Shown: piece after piece, positions 1 to 9,494 of the stretch
Numbering within the stretch: position 1 is the first letter of the stretch
Layout of the letters: every line of letters begins with the position of its first letter
DNA from: Saccoglossus kowalevskii
Taxonomy: Eukaryota; Hemichordata; Enteropneusta; Harrimaniidae
Length of the DNA: 22,297 bases
Assembly (NCBI RefSeq): GCF_000003605.2
Contig: NW_003135343.1
Coordinates: forward strand, 100,663 to 122,959
Reading direction: 5' to 3'
Position numbers and translations under genes: made by a program
The notes under the pieces: generated by a model
The model's database searches: none
What the model saw: only the letters and a program-made list of their open reading frames with translations
Told to the model about the DNA's origin: nothing

Positions 1-558
1 TGGAGCGAGTTCTTTTCTTTGCAAAATGAAGAATTTCAAGATATTTTCATTCTGCCATATAAAACTACGGACGATGTATCAATGAGAAATGTTCAATTTC
101 GATTATTACATAGAATTACACCAACTAACAGATACTTGCATTTAAGAAATTTGGTAGAGGATGAAAGATGTTCTTTTTGTGGTCTGTTTGTAGAAAGATG
201 TCATCATTTGTTTTTTGAATGCCCCCAGGTGCTTGAGCTTTGGACACAGGTAGAAAATTATTTAGAGGTAAACGGCAATATTTACATAAAATTTTCTCAG
301 AAAGATATAATTTTGGGCATACCTTTAAATTCAAACAGAAATCATCTCTGCCTTTTAAATTTTCTGATACTTTTTACGAAATTGTATATTATGCGGTGTA
401 AATGGAAACAGGTGCAGCCAAGTATACAGGCATGGAAAAATACTTTGATTTTAACCTTTATATTGAGTATTCAAGTAATACAGAAAGATTCTCTACATGA
501 TTCAAAAGTATATGGGACCCACTGTTTGATTCAATGGAGTTACTCTAAATTGTTTTGA
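1..558 (+). pseudogene. 3' end of a non-LTR retrotransposon ORF2 (reverse transcriptase C-terminus with zf-RVT domain)
   Basis: The frame is open from base 1 to the TGA at 556-558, so the ORF enters from outside the window and only its last ~185 codons are present. The segment with FRLLHRITPTNRYLHLRNL, then CSFCG and later HHLFFECPQVLELW, fits the zf-RVT zinc-binding domain (a CxxC pair followed by HxxFxxC) found after the reverse transcriptase of many LINE elements. In such elements ORF2 supplies the endonuclease and reverse transcriptase for target-primed insertion. Those catalytic domains would lie upstream, outside the window. No stop or frameshift is visible in this part. The 3' UTR and A-rich tail follow at 559-650. 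The zf-RVT call is firm; the exact LINE clade cannot be told from this fragment. Confidence 0.85.
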
Positions 559-650
559 TTTTTCATTTTAATTTTTACGTTGTTATGTTATTTTGTATTT
601 GTACTGTTTTAATATCATATAATAATAATAATAAAAAAAAGTGAAAAAAA
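559..650 (+). mobile_element. 3' UTR and AAT/A-rich tail of the LINE
   Basis: A short AT-rich stretch after the ORF2 stop ends in (AAT)n followed by two oligo-A runs. This is the usual end of a target-primed retrotransposon. It runs straight into mariner transposase coding sequence without an intervening spacer, so 640-650 is an insertion or deletion junction. Confidence 0.7.
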
Positions 651-1481
651 ATGAGGCGTCTGTCCGTCAAGTTAAGGCAGCCATTTTGGAAGATCGACGC
701 ATTACTGTTCGCCAAATAGCCCAAGAGGTCAAGATTAGTTCAGGGTCTGTGGAAACTATCATTAATGACCAATTGCATATACATGAGGTGGATTCCCAGG
801 TTTCTCACACCTTTCCAGAAGTAAGAACGCGTCGAGTGATCTAGGATGAATTTGGAGATGTGCCAAGAAGTTGAGTCAAAGTTTTTCAAAAGACTGATTA
901 CACAGGATGAAACTTGGGTCCATCACTATGATCCAGAGACCAAAGCCCAGTCAATGCAGTGGAAGCACTTGATTGGAATCACCACCTCCAAAAAAGGCAA
1001 GGGTGCAGCTCTCCAGTGACAGTCTTCTGAGACCAGGACGAAGTGATGATGACAGATTTCCCAGCAAAAGGTACCACAATTACAGGAGCCTATTATGCTT
1101 CACTTTTGATAAAATTAAGAGAAGCTATCAAAATCAAGAGGTGGGGCAAGATCAGCAAAGGTATTCTTCTGCAGGAAAACGCTTCGGTAAAAAAAAACGC
1201 ATATCCCCAGATCAGAAGCACGGGCGTGTGGCTATGAAATCCTTCCCAATCCCCTTTACTCTCCTGACCTTGCACCCTCTGACTTTCATCTCTTCCCAGC
1301 CATGAAGTTGTTTTTGAAAGATGATGCAGCCTTGATTTCCGAAGTTACGACATGGTTGGAGGACCAGCCTGGGGTGTCCTACAAAAACGGTGTCCAGAGC
1401 TGCATCAAACGATGGGAGAAATGCATAACTCTGGGTGGTTCCTATGTAAACAAAACTAATAACTGTACCAAGTTTCATTAA
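641..1481 (+). pseudogene. Tc1/mariner-type transposase, 5'-truncated and frameshifted
   Basis: This is a decayed transposase that would bind terminal repeats and cut and paste a mariner element. At 641-844 lies the end of the N-terminal helix-turn-helix region (ILEDRRITVRQIAQEVKISS). About 890-975, in another frame, reads ITQDETWVHHYDPETKAQS and carries the first catalytic Asp. About 975-1010 reads ESPPPKKARVQLSS. About 1074-1220 reads KGTTITGAYYASLL through SKGILLQENAS. From about 1250 to the TAA at 1479-1481 comes LYSPDLAPSDFHLFPAMK with the third catalytic Asp. The second catalytic Asp, expected in an HDNAPAH-like motif, is replaced (QENAS). At least four frame changes and the missing N-terminus make it non-functional. 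The family assignment is firm. Confidence 0.88.
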
Positions 1482-1506
1482 TCTCCTGCTATTGGAAATG
1501 GGTCAG

Positions 1507-1533
1507 GGCATTACTTATTGAACGCCCCTCATA
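1507..1533 (+). repeat. Right terminal inverted repeat of the mariner
   Basis: GCATTACTTATTGAACGCCC followed by CTCATA lies 28 bp after the transposase stop. It resembles the 3' ends of this mariner group, where an ATTACTTTTTGAACGCCCC-like terminal repeat abuts the TA target. No matching left repeat is found between base 1 and the start of the transposase; the left end is missing or outside the window. Confidence 0.65.
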
Positions 1534-3517
1534 TGTGGGTCTGCCCCTTGAAACATTTGAGCTTATTGGTAGGTCTTTACGGAGTTTGTTAATGGGGATC
1601 GCTATTTCATTGACAGGCCATTGTGGCTTTATGTAGGTCAACTGGAAGTTTGGACGTTGAAAAAGGAGATATTTTGCATGGTGCGACTAAGGAGATGGTA
1701 ATCGCAAGGATCTTCTGGTATCCATCGATAACAACAATATTACACTTATATGTGGCATCCAATGATTGATAATTTATATGAATTTATCCATTGAGCTTAT
1801 ATGAGGAACTAAAATATTCTTCACCTGGTTACATAATGTGCATGTAGAAATGAAATTTCCATAGAATTATGCATTTCTGTGGTGTTTTACTATGTTATTC
1901 ACAATAGTGATGACAAAATTGCGGAAACGTTGATTGGTTGTGAACCAGTAGTGTTCTGTTGGTAATCTGTCAAATCTAACTTCCATTGTGGAATGTTGAA
2001 TGTAAAATGGCAGTTAGATGGCCACAGTCCTGAAAATGGTGGTATAAGTTAAGTATTGCTAGTTACGGTGACAGATGTATAATAATATTTATTAAGGTGA
2101 CTCTTTGGGATAAAATAATTTATATCATAATTTATCAGTGTATCTATTGCACGATGTATTCACTGTTACATAGTTTAACAATTCCGTTGTGACTAGCCAT
2201 ATGTTTAATAGATTATTCGTTCAATTCAACCTATGTGGTCAGTAGCTTCATTGACAATTAAAAAAAATGCCCTTACTAGAGATATTCTTCCGTCGCTATA
2301 GGGTTATTTACTATTGGTAATTAAAAAAATGGAACAAATGCCACATGCGAAAAGATGTGTTGACAAAACTTGCAAATTCTGGATGTACAAAATTAATTTT
2401 TGATGAGGTGGACTGACTGTTACACCATCATCCCGACCGAGACTTGCTTCTCGGGAGATTTTGATTCGGTTTCGTTGCTACTACTACTCGACTACTCGAT
2501 TTGTTTTGGAATTTGATTAGTATAATACAGACACCGCATTATGATTTGTTGCTGCCCAATGAAAACAAACAAGAATTAAGATGAAGCACATCACTTTCAT
2601 TATGAGCAGGGTTTTGACATTATTTTTACTTGTTGCGCGGCACCCGACTGTAATAACAATTTAAATAATTTAATTTTACCCATATCACTGTAAATTACAA
2701 GAAGTATTTTAGAGTAATTGACTAGGTGTTCCCATCAGATATTTCATGTCAGTGTACAGCATTTAAACATAAACTTTCGATTATTTAGCTTAACAAATCT
2801 TAGCTTAAACACCATAGATGTCATGCTCTAAATTCACATCGTATTTTGGTTCGATTATCTAAATAACGTAAGATTCATAGACGCATAGGTTTGGCATTTG
2901 CCGCCTGCAAAGTACTCAACCTCATCTGAACTGGTGTTTTTTTATTCGCTTGTGCTTGAATCAGAGTAAGACAATAACTTTTTGTCTTGGATCGTCTATA
3001 GTGACATTTTTGTCTTCAGGTTTGATTCCTTGTGACATTGAATGATAAATTTTGTTGTGTAAAATCAGAACTGTAACTTTTGTGACCGGTGTAGACGAAA
3101 CATGAAAATGACGTTACCCAAGCCCCAGAAAAGAAAACACATTTTGCAAATTTTCTGAACTCTAAGTGGCGCCTCGTCCAGAGAACAAATCCATAGTAAA
3201 AAGGTAACATGTTGCATCTTGATTTGTATATTTATATGGTTTTGTTGGCAACAACACAAAAAGAAACCCTAAAAAAGTTAATACTTCAAATGGGAATAGG
3301 CCATCCTAGTTTTCATATTGAAACCTTTTTCAGCAAAAAATAGTATATGTGGTGAAACCTGGTAACATATAGGCATGTTCTTTAGCAACAAATAAAACTC
3401 AAAAAATGATTATATTTTAAACAAAAATAATGTCATTCATATTTAAACTGCCTCCAATATTTTGTTAAAAGTGACATTTACGATATATTGCATTTAAACA
3501 CCTCACGTGTGATTTAA
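1534..3517. other. Non-coding AT-rich DNA, no gene recognised
   Basis: Short frames of up to about 64 codons occur on the minus strand near 3016-3259, but they overlap one another, show no known domain and look random. The only structured item is one copy of a 22-bp motif shared with 11313-11334. I see no RNA gene or convincing promoter. Confidence 0.6.
2062..2083 (+). repeat. Copy 1 of a dispersed repeat (22-bp identical core)
   Basis: The 22 bases starting GTTACGGTGACAGATGTATA are identical to 11313-11334. Similarity is looser on both sides: GTAAGTTA-like sequence before it and an AT-rich ATATTTAYTA stretch after it. This may be the end of an unidentified interspersed element. Confidence 0.5.
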
Positions 3518-4165
3518 GGAACCTTGCGGGCACTTGCCACCTCAAGCAATATATACGGTACCATTTTAGCACTCTCCAACAAAATTTACAGTACGTTGCT
3601 GGCAATCGCCACCTCCAGAGACGTTTACACTATTGCGGTACCTTGCTGTGCCTAGCACCTCTAGTGACATTCACGGTACCTTCCGGCACTTGTTACGTCC
3701 AGAGACATTTGCAGTATCTTGCTGGCACTGCCCATCTCTAGAAACATTTACAGTACCCTGTTAGCTCATGGTACCTTGATAGCACAGTGCCTTGTTGACA
3801 CTCTTCACCGACATTTACAGTACTTTCCTGGCACTCGCCACCTTCAGAGAAATTGACGGTACCTTGTTGACACCCGCCAACTGCCGTGACATTTACGGTA
3901 CTGTGCCATTAATTGCAACCTCCAACTGTATGTTCAGTACTTTGCTGGCACTGCCTACCTCCAGAAACATTTACGGTACCTTGCTGGCATTCGCCACCTC
4001 CAGCAAAGTGTATGGTACTTTGTCGGCGCTGCTCACCTTCAGCAAAATTTACAGTACCCTGCTGGCACTCGCCATCTCAAGTAAAGTGTATTGTACCTTG
4101 CTGGCACTGTTCACTTCCAGCAACATGTACGGTGGCCTGCTCGCATTCGCCACCTCAAATAGATG
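3518..4165. repeat. Degenerate 39-bp tandem repeat array (about 16-17 units)
   Basis: Units begin GGTACCTTGCTGGCACTCGC, continue with CACCTCCAG and end AACATTTAC. The period is 39 bp, with a few units shortened or expanded (for example around 3750-3820). GGTACC or a one-base variant recurs at nearly every unit start. Units in the second half (from about 3940) are best preserved. Because 39 is a multiple of three, two overlapping plus-strand frames (3792-4268 and 3913-4170) stay open and encode 13-residue repeats such as LLALATSSKIYGT; I read these as a by-product of the period and not as a gene. No host-gene exon is visible nearby. Minisatellite or satellite fragment is the best call. Confidence 0.88.
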
Positions 4166-6349
4166 CATAAAATCACTCTATTGGGGAATATCATATTTTG
4201 GGGGAATATTATACATTGTATTCAGTTCACATGATTTGATTTTTTGTTTGTACAGTTGTCATAAATAACAATGTTCTTAAGTCAAATTTAAGTTGCTAGG
4301 GTTCTAGTTTTTTTATAATATCAGAATCATTCTACCAATTCTTCATCTTTTGTTGTGACATCAAGCGGGGAGCGTTTTTCATCTATAAAAACAACTGTCA
4401 AATAATATATCAACATGGTGTTAGAATAATAACTAATGTCATGAATAACTAAACCTGAGGAATAAGCTTATTCATATCACATAAATAAAGGTTTGGCATT
4501 AATCCCTCTTGAAAATTACAAATGTGTACACACTTGTACAATAAAAATGAATGAAAGAAAACCAAACCCTGTGCACAGTTTTTCTTCCATCGCCCCACCC
4601 AGGGTTATGTGACGCGAGGTTAGGCTACTGCAACATTGCATTTTAAAATACAATTTTTACAATTCATTTCTATTTTGAAAACTTATTTCTATTTTATAAT
4701 CCTTTTTATTAACCATTTCGCTTCTTAAATAGATTTTTATAACTAACTTTTGTTTATGAGCTCTGTTTTTAATTTAAAACATAAAAACAAATTGTTTAAA
4801 TTCATTTTCGTCTTTATATCCATTTTTGTTTTCAAAATCCATTTTTATTTTCACTTTTTGACATGTGACTCTCCACGTGATTAGAAATTGTAAATCGGCA
4901 TTAATTCTGGCCCTCTTTTCATTTACCAGTGACGATTCCATGATACGGCTTCTTTACGCGAGTTCTTCGTCAGATTCCAACTTATTTATCTGTGGTTTTT
5001 GGTCCATATTAGGTTTTTGGCTTCATCTGTCGGCATGCACCATAGCATCGAATGCATTCATGCTCCGCCTGTACACCAATGGCGCTGACTTGTATACCGA
5101 CAGTACTCTATCCGCAGCAGAAGTACGACTATAACTTATTACATGAAATATTGTCATCCATGCAGATCCATGCGGTTTTCAGAACAACTACTCCTTAATT
5201 TCCGAAACACAGTACAGTATTCGTAACAGCACGGCAAATACCATGGAGTCCCACTGGGTTCTGTTCTTAATCCTATGTTTTGTTTGTATTATCTACACAG
5301 AATTATTAGATAATAATCTGTCAAAATAAGATCAACTTTCATCTATACCATGGTGATGCGGAACTATATCATACAAAGCTGATGATCTGCATCCTAATAT
5401 TGCCTGTATTGACACGAATGTTCAATAAATCTATCAAAAGTAATATCTTGTGTCAAACGTAACATTGTCTATGATGACACACATATTTCGTCTTAAATTG
5501 AATAAATGCCCTGCAAGAACCAATGATTTTTTTTTTACTTTTCTTCGCAGGTGGGCCCTGAGCTAAAGGTGATATTATCATGTGTTATTTTGGTTTACTA
5601 CCTAGCGACTGTGTACCTGTGGGTTTATTTTGTGTGTATTTGGATGTTCTAATATTGATGCTTTTCCAGAGATTTCTCTAGGTATATAGTAGATGTGTCT
5701 TGTTTACGTCAATTTTGTCAGAATTTGAGCTGGCAAACATGTTTTTTTTATGTGGTCGATTTCTGTAATGTCGTTCTCCCATTTTAGAGCTATGTTTTGT
5801 TAATAATTAATAACCAATGTGCTCATAAGTTAAAATTGTCGTCTATGGAGTTCTAATTAGTCATATGAACCCTTTCGTAGAACCTTGAATGTTTCTGACT
5901 GTCTTCTGATGTCCCATCGATCGTCAAATTTGTACAAACGGCATGTCGTGTGTTGCTGCATGGCTGTTGTCTCGTTTGAATGGTACTATTTTCCGGTTAA
6001 TTAATTTTTAGTTCATTTAGAAGATCATCTCTTTAGCATTCACGATAGATTAACCTTGTATCTGCTTTGGGTAGAGCTTGCAGCCGAAACTGTCAGCATC
6101 CCAGTCGCCAACATTTTCTTGTTTTAAAATCTGTTCAGCCATATGAACAAAATCATAAAACGTTATGCATTATAGACGATTCTGACGCAAACCTCGCCTT
6201 TTATTAACATTTGACTAGTCCTATACACTTCAATCAATCCTCAGTGACCTCGGTAAGTTATAATATTAGTGTTGGGAATGCATTTTTTTTATCTTTGGAC
6301 GTCCTTACATTTATAGTAAGAATAATACATTCCCACAAAAGCTAAAAAA
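4166..6349. other. Non-coding AT-rich DNA, no gene recognised
   Basis: A T-rich low-complexity stretch lies at about 4640-4860, with several ATTTYTATTTT-like words. The longest frame (4865-5134, 89 codons) has no recognisable domain and I do not support it. A small hairpin at 6273-6335 is listed separately. Confidence 0.55.
6273..6335. repeat. Small inverted repeat (hairpin) with nested stem
   Basis: TGGGAATGCATT at 6273-6284 is the reverse complement, with one mismatch, of AATACATTCCCA at 6324-6335. A second, nested stem pairs CTTAC at 6304-6308 with GTAAG at 6316-6320. The 63-bp unit could be a relic of a tiny foldback element or a chance AT-rich hairpin. Confidence 0.45.
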
Positions 6350-6715
6350 ATTGGTCTGATAAATCAGAGGTTGTGAAAAAAATAGTTGTACGATAATAAT
6401 AAAAAACAGACCGGAGGGGTGTTACATTTATTTGTGCGGTAAAATCGGATGGCAGAACTATACTCCTGCTTTGTATATTAAAAACAATTCCTGTCAAGAA
6501 ATTGCTGCACAAAACAGGCGGCGTGAAAAAGCGACATTTCTAAAATCCGGGGCTAAACAAGCGCGGTAATTCCATCGGGATTGCCATAACCAGTTTCAAA
6601 AGCTGACTGTGCACATATCGAAGTCAGGATGTTGACCGATAGTTTCACATAACGTCGACCAGGTGTTTTCATTTACAAAATATGGTAACAATGACAATGA
6701 CGACAACACCTTTAT
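6350..6715 (+). repeat. Copy A, part 1: left-arm sequence of the inverted duplication
   Basis: Read on the plus strand, this aligns with the reverse complement of about 21655-21941. Shared blocks include TTGGTCTGRTAAATSA near 6351, AGACCRGAGGGG near 6410, TGTGCGGTAAAA near 6435 and ATCGAAGTCAGGATGTTGAC near 6619, followed by CGATAGTTTCACATAAC, GACCAGGTGTTTT and TATGGTAACA. About 130 bp at 6443-6590 has no counterpart in copy B. Similarity is lost near 6710-6715, where the Ty3/gypsy element begins, and resumes near 9495. Confidence 0.8.
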
Positions 6716-6719
6716 TTTA

Positions 6720-7485
6720 TGTTTTTTCCCATATTACCATATAAGTGTGCATGGAATCATGGGAATAAATGGTGTACATTGCCTTGTGATAACTGTCATA
6801 AAGGTTATTGACAGTTTAAACTTGTTTTCAACTCTGGAAGGACAGTGGAATCTGCAAGGTGTGCTTGTAATTTACATAACAAAGGGTGTTTACAACTTTG
6901 GAAAGAGAATTTGAATCTACCAGGTGTGCTGTTATTTGAATAACAAAGGATTTTGCCTACGTGACAGTTTGGGTCCATAATTTCAATTTGGTGTCCATCA
7001 TTTCAACTTAGTATCCGGTGTGTCCTACTACGATATTGTGTGACAAGTGATACAGGCTGCAACCATCATTCTGTGAGACTTGTATGAACTGCTTTGCGAT
7101 CTCCTGCTTCCATCGGTTCCCTCCAGAATACCAGCGTTCCTTTGTAACCAAGACTTCTGTATTTCTTCGTTGTTGTGTTGCAGAAGCCATTGACTGTCGT
7201 CCATTAATACATCCTGGAACTGTTAGTTATCACCATGCACACTTCCTTAAACAATCCCCTATTTTAGTGACTTTATTCATTGTATTTTTCTGTGCTTTAT
7301 TTCTTGTATCTATTTTCAGAGGTGTTAAAGCCAGAAGCTTTAACTCGATATTTTGGTGTATGTGTATTTCATTTCCAGTACTACTGTCTTGTCTATCCCA
7401 TACTAGCATTGAGAGAACCCCCTGTCCAGTATGGGTTCTTTGGGTGGCCCTCTCAATTGCGATAAGCAGGCGTTACACTGTGACA
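6720..7485 (+). repeat. Putative 5' LTR of the Ty3/gypsy element
   Basis: The right boundary is well placed: TGTGACA ends at 7485, three bases before the primer-binding site. The left boundary is inferred from the copy A/copy B breakpoint; a TGTTTT at 6720 would give a TGT...ACA LTR of about 766 bp. It contains an internal ~51-bp direct repeat (6835-6885 and 6898-6948). The open frame at 7084-7527 crosses the LTR end and the primer-binding site and is treated as chance. No matching 3' LTR was found, so the LTR call rests on position alone. Confidence 0.5.
6835..6948 (+). repeat. Internal ~51-bp direct repeat within the LTR
   Basis: 6835-6885 and 6898-6948 align as TGGAARGA...GAATCTRCMAGGTGTGCT...ATAACAAAGG, spaced by 63 bp. 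Repeated blocks in the upstream part of an LTR are common and can hold enhancer elements; whether these do is not visible. Confidence 0.55.
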
Positions 7486-7488
7486 TTT

Positions 7489-7507
7489 TGGTGTCAGAAG
7501 TGGGATT
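7489..7507 (+). promoter_or_regulatory. tRNA-Leu primer-binding site of the retrotransposon
   Basis: TGGTGTCAGAAGTGGGATT is complementary to the 3' end of animal tRNA-Leu (CCA added to a ...AATCCCACTTCTGACA end), recalled from known tRNA-Leu sequences. It sits three bases after the inferred LTR end and about 175 bp before the gag start, which is where minus-strand priming would occur. Nothing else in the window looks like part of a tRNA gene here, so a primer site is the better reading. Confidence 0.8.
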
Positions 7508-7681
7508 ATAAGTCGGATTCGGATTGAAATTCTGATTTGGATTTTATTTTCAATAATCCCTTGACTAAATTGACTTTCGTGAATGCTCAGGACTAGAAAA
7601 CACAGTGTTGTCAGACCAGCTTGTACTGCTAGGTAGACATTAAATTGCTACTACTGGAACTTAATTTACACCTTTTCAAGC

Positions 7682-8356
7682 ATGGATATTGTTATTGAAC
7701 TCGAAGAGTTAGATAGTAGATTGGGGTGTAAAGGGGAAGAGCTGACTCAATTGAAATGGCCGCATGATAGTTGGGTTATAAATCCTAGTGCATTATTGAG
7801 AGAAAGCATTGTATATGTGTTTTCTGCATTGTCTGCAGCAGAGTCCATTGATTACAATGTTGTAAAGGCAGCTTTGTTTAAGCGTTATGATATGAATGAA
7901 GAAGGCTATAGAAAGAAATTTCGAACTAGTAGGGCAGAAGGTGGCGAGAGTATTTCACAATTTGCAGCTAGATTAAGTAGTTATTTTGACCGATGGGTAG
8001 AGCTGTATAAAGTTGATAGGAATGTTGATGAAGCTAATGACTTAGTGATGAGAGATCAATTGATGAGTACTATTGGTAATGAGTCTAGGTCACCCAAGAC
8101 AGTTAAGGAAATGGCTGAATTAGCTGATAAGTTTAGAGATGCACGTAAAAAGACAGGTGGTAAAAATCAGAAATCTAGCCAGTTTCAAGGTGGTGGTCAG
8201 AAAAGTAAATGACAGGGTCGATTTGGTCAGTCTAAGCCAAAGTCAAGCTGTTATATTTGTGGTGATCCAAATCACTCTGCTGTCAGTTTTCCTAAGCGTT
8301 ATAAAAGTGTCAGGTCTCAGGTTAAGTCAGCTGCGATGTTGACATGTGATCAGTAA
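7682..8356 (+). pseudogene. Gag (capsid plus zinc knuckle) of the Ty3/gypsy element, degraded
   Basis: An ATG at 7682 opens 176 codons to a TGA at 8210-8212. The frame then continues without a shift to TAA-TGA at 8354-8359. The capsid part contains ESISQFAARLSSYFDRWVEL, a segment resembling the C-terminal capsid/SCAN-like region of invertebrate Ty3/gypsy gag proteins. A basic GGKNQKSSQFQGGGQKSK tail follows. Past the stop lies a nucleocapsid knuckle, CYICGDPNHSAVSF, in which the last Cys of CxxCxxxxHxxxxC is Phe (codon 8288-8290). Gag would package the element RNA into particles. The in-frame stops and the damaged knuckle mark it as dead; because the frame is unchanged through to the protease, the ancestor probably had a single gag-pol frame. 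Confidence 0.82.
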
Positions 8357-8359
8357 TGA

Positions 8360-9305
8360 TTCAATAGTAATGATTCACAGGTCAGCGCTACATTTGTAGT
8401 ACATAAAGTCACAGATGCAAGTAGGCATCCATGGTTACAGGGACGAGATAGAGTTGAGTTGAAATTTGGCCATGAGCCGCCAATTATTAGTGTTGCCAGT
8501 GTTGCATCAGTTAATATGATGGTGAGTGGTATGCCTGTTGTTCAAGGCTTTATTGGCAGTATTGAGGTAGAGGTCCTGCATTATAGTGGGTGTAGTACGT
8601 AGAGTGACTGGGGAGAGTCGTACCTGTGTGATGATGGATGGTACATGTCGGAAAGCCCCAGTAGCTATACTATATATAGATACTCCCTTCTATGTTGGTG
8701 AAGTCGAGGCATTGTGTATGAGGACCCCAGTGTATGATCTTATTGTTGGTAATATTAGTGGAGCTAGGGAGCCCAAGGAGCCTGATATTGGTTGGAAGCT
8801 AGGTTCAGCTCATGAGGTAGGGCATGGTGAGGTTAGTGCGCCCTCAGGTGGTGAACATAGTACTTCTTCGAGTGATGGGACTAGTGTGCCCTCTGGTGGT
8901 GAAGGTTGTTGTGCTTCGGGTATTGAGACTAGTGTTCCCTTAGATAATGAAGGCTGTACATCTACTAGTAGTCAGGCTAGTGTGCCCTATATGGATGAAG
9001 GTTGTTCTCCAGGTGTTGAGATAAGAGAGCCTTCAGTTAGTGGGGGTGGTTGTGAATCCTCCAGTGATTCTACTCAGTATGATAGTGTTGATGTTGTACA
9101 AGTGGTACAGACTAGGGCTCAGAAGTTAGCTGAGAAGAAACCGTTATGTAGGCTTAAAATTCCTGAGTTTAAGGAATTGCGTAATGAGGTTGATACTAAT
9201 GATAGTAAGAAACATATTACTGTGGATGCAGTGCGAGAGGCACAGCAGTCTGATTCCACATTAGGTCATAGTTACATTTTAACTGTTGTGGACTATGCTT
9301 CATGA
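8360..9305 (+). pseudogene. Protease and spacer of the Ty3/gypsy polyprotein, frameshifted
   Basis: In the gag frame, 8360 to the TAG near 8602 gives HPWLQGRDRVELKFGHEPPI and then EVEVLHYSGCS. A frame change near 8586-8600 leads into a 239-codon frame (8586-9305) with CVMMDGTCRKAPVAIL and RTPVYDLIVGN, the conserved core after the active site of retropepsin-like proteases. The catalytic DSG/DTG is replaced by YSG (Asp to Tyr). Residues ~85-160 of the second frame are a Ser/Gly-rich spacer of imperfect repeats (ASVPSGGEGC-like). QTRAQKLAEKKP and VREAQQSDSTL follow. The frame then enters integrase at about 9262 and stops at 9303-9305. Confidence 0.8.
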
Positions 9306-9394
9306 TACCCTGAGGCTGTAGCGTTAAAGACAATTACTTCTGAAGTTATTGCTGATACATTAGTCAGTATATTTAGTAGGGTTGGTGTAGGTTA
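9262..9394 (+). pseudogene. Integrase fragment of the Ty3/gypsy element
   Basis: GHSYILTVVDYAS, then an in-frame TGA where Arg is expected (a CGA to TGA change fits CpG decay), then YPEAVALKTITSEVIADTLV and SIFSRVGVG. This is the start of the integrase catalytic core, beginning just after the first acidic residue. The zinc-binding HHCC domain and first catalytic Asp are missing, because the frame jumps directly from QQSDSTL into GHSYIL. Similarity ends near 9394, before the second and third catalytic residues. Confidence 0.8.
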
Positions 9395-9405
9395 ACAGAG
9401 TAGGT

Positions 9406-9450
9406 TAATGCGGTGAGCCCTATATTTACAAGCTTTTAGCTACCGCATTA
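9406..9450. repeat. 9-bp inverted repeat near the right end of the retrotransposon
   Basis: TAATGCGGT at 9406-9414 pairs perfectly with ACCGCATTA at 9442-9450 across a 27-base loop. The surrounding 9395-9490 has no similarity that I recognise and may be foreign filler or degraded retrotransposon sequence. Confidence 0.4.
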
Positions 9451-9494
9451 TAGCAATTAAAAGAAAATACAGGTGCAGACTACTTAAGCAGGAT

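Larger units (their letters stand above)
6715..9490 (+). mobile_element. Decayed Ty3/gypsy-type LTR retrotransposon inserted in copy A
   Basis: Copy A sequence stops near 6710-6715 and resumes near 9495, while copy B at about 21640-21660 is uninterrupted, so 6715-9490 is an insertion. It contains, in order, a 5' LTR-like region, a tRNA-Leu primer-binding site, gag, a CCHC knuckle, an aspartic protease region, a spacer and a piece of integrase, all on the plus strand. No reverse transcriptase or RNase H is present in the window and no 3' LTR is evident. Element boundaries are only good to about 20 bp because the flanks have diverged and I cannot point to a target-site duplication. Confidence 0.8.

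Noticed and set aside
3518-4165. CRISPR array
   Set aside because: Units are contiguous and degenerate with no spacers between identical repeats, and the DNA is from an animal genome.
3792-4268. 158-codon repetitive protein
   Set aside because: It results from the 39-bp period being divisible by three; another frame is open over the same repeat, and the early units break it.
4865-5134. 89-codon frame
   Set aside because: No domain, no start context, no splice sites matching a gene, and surrounding low-complexity DNA.
7084-7527. 147-codon frame with hydrophobic stretches
   Set aside because: It crosses the LTR end and the tRNA-Leu primer-binding site and has no known domain; a chance frame in a non-coding LTR.
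9395-9490. 3' LTR of the Ty3/gypsy element
   Set aside because: No similarity to the region ending at 7485 that would be its 5' partner.
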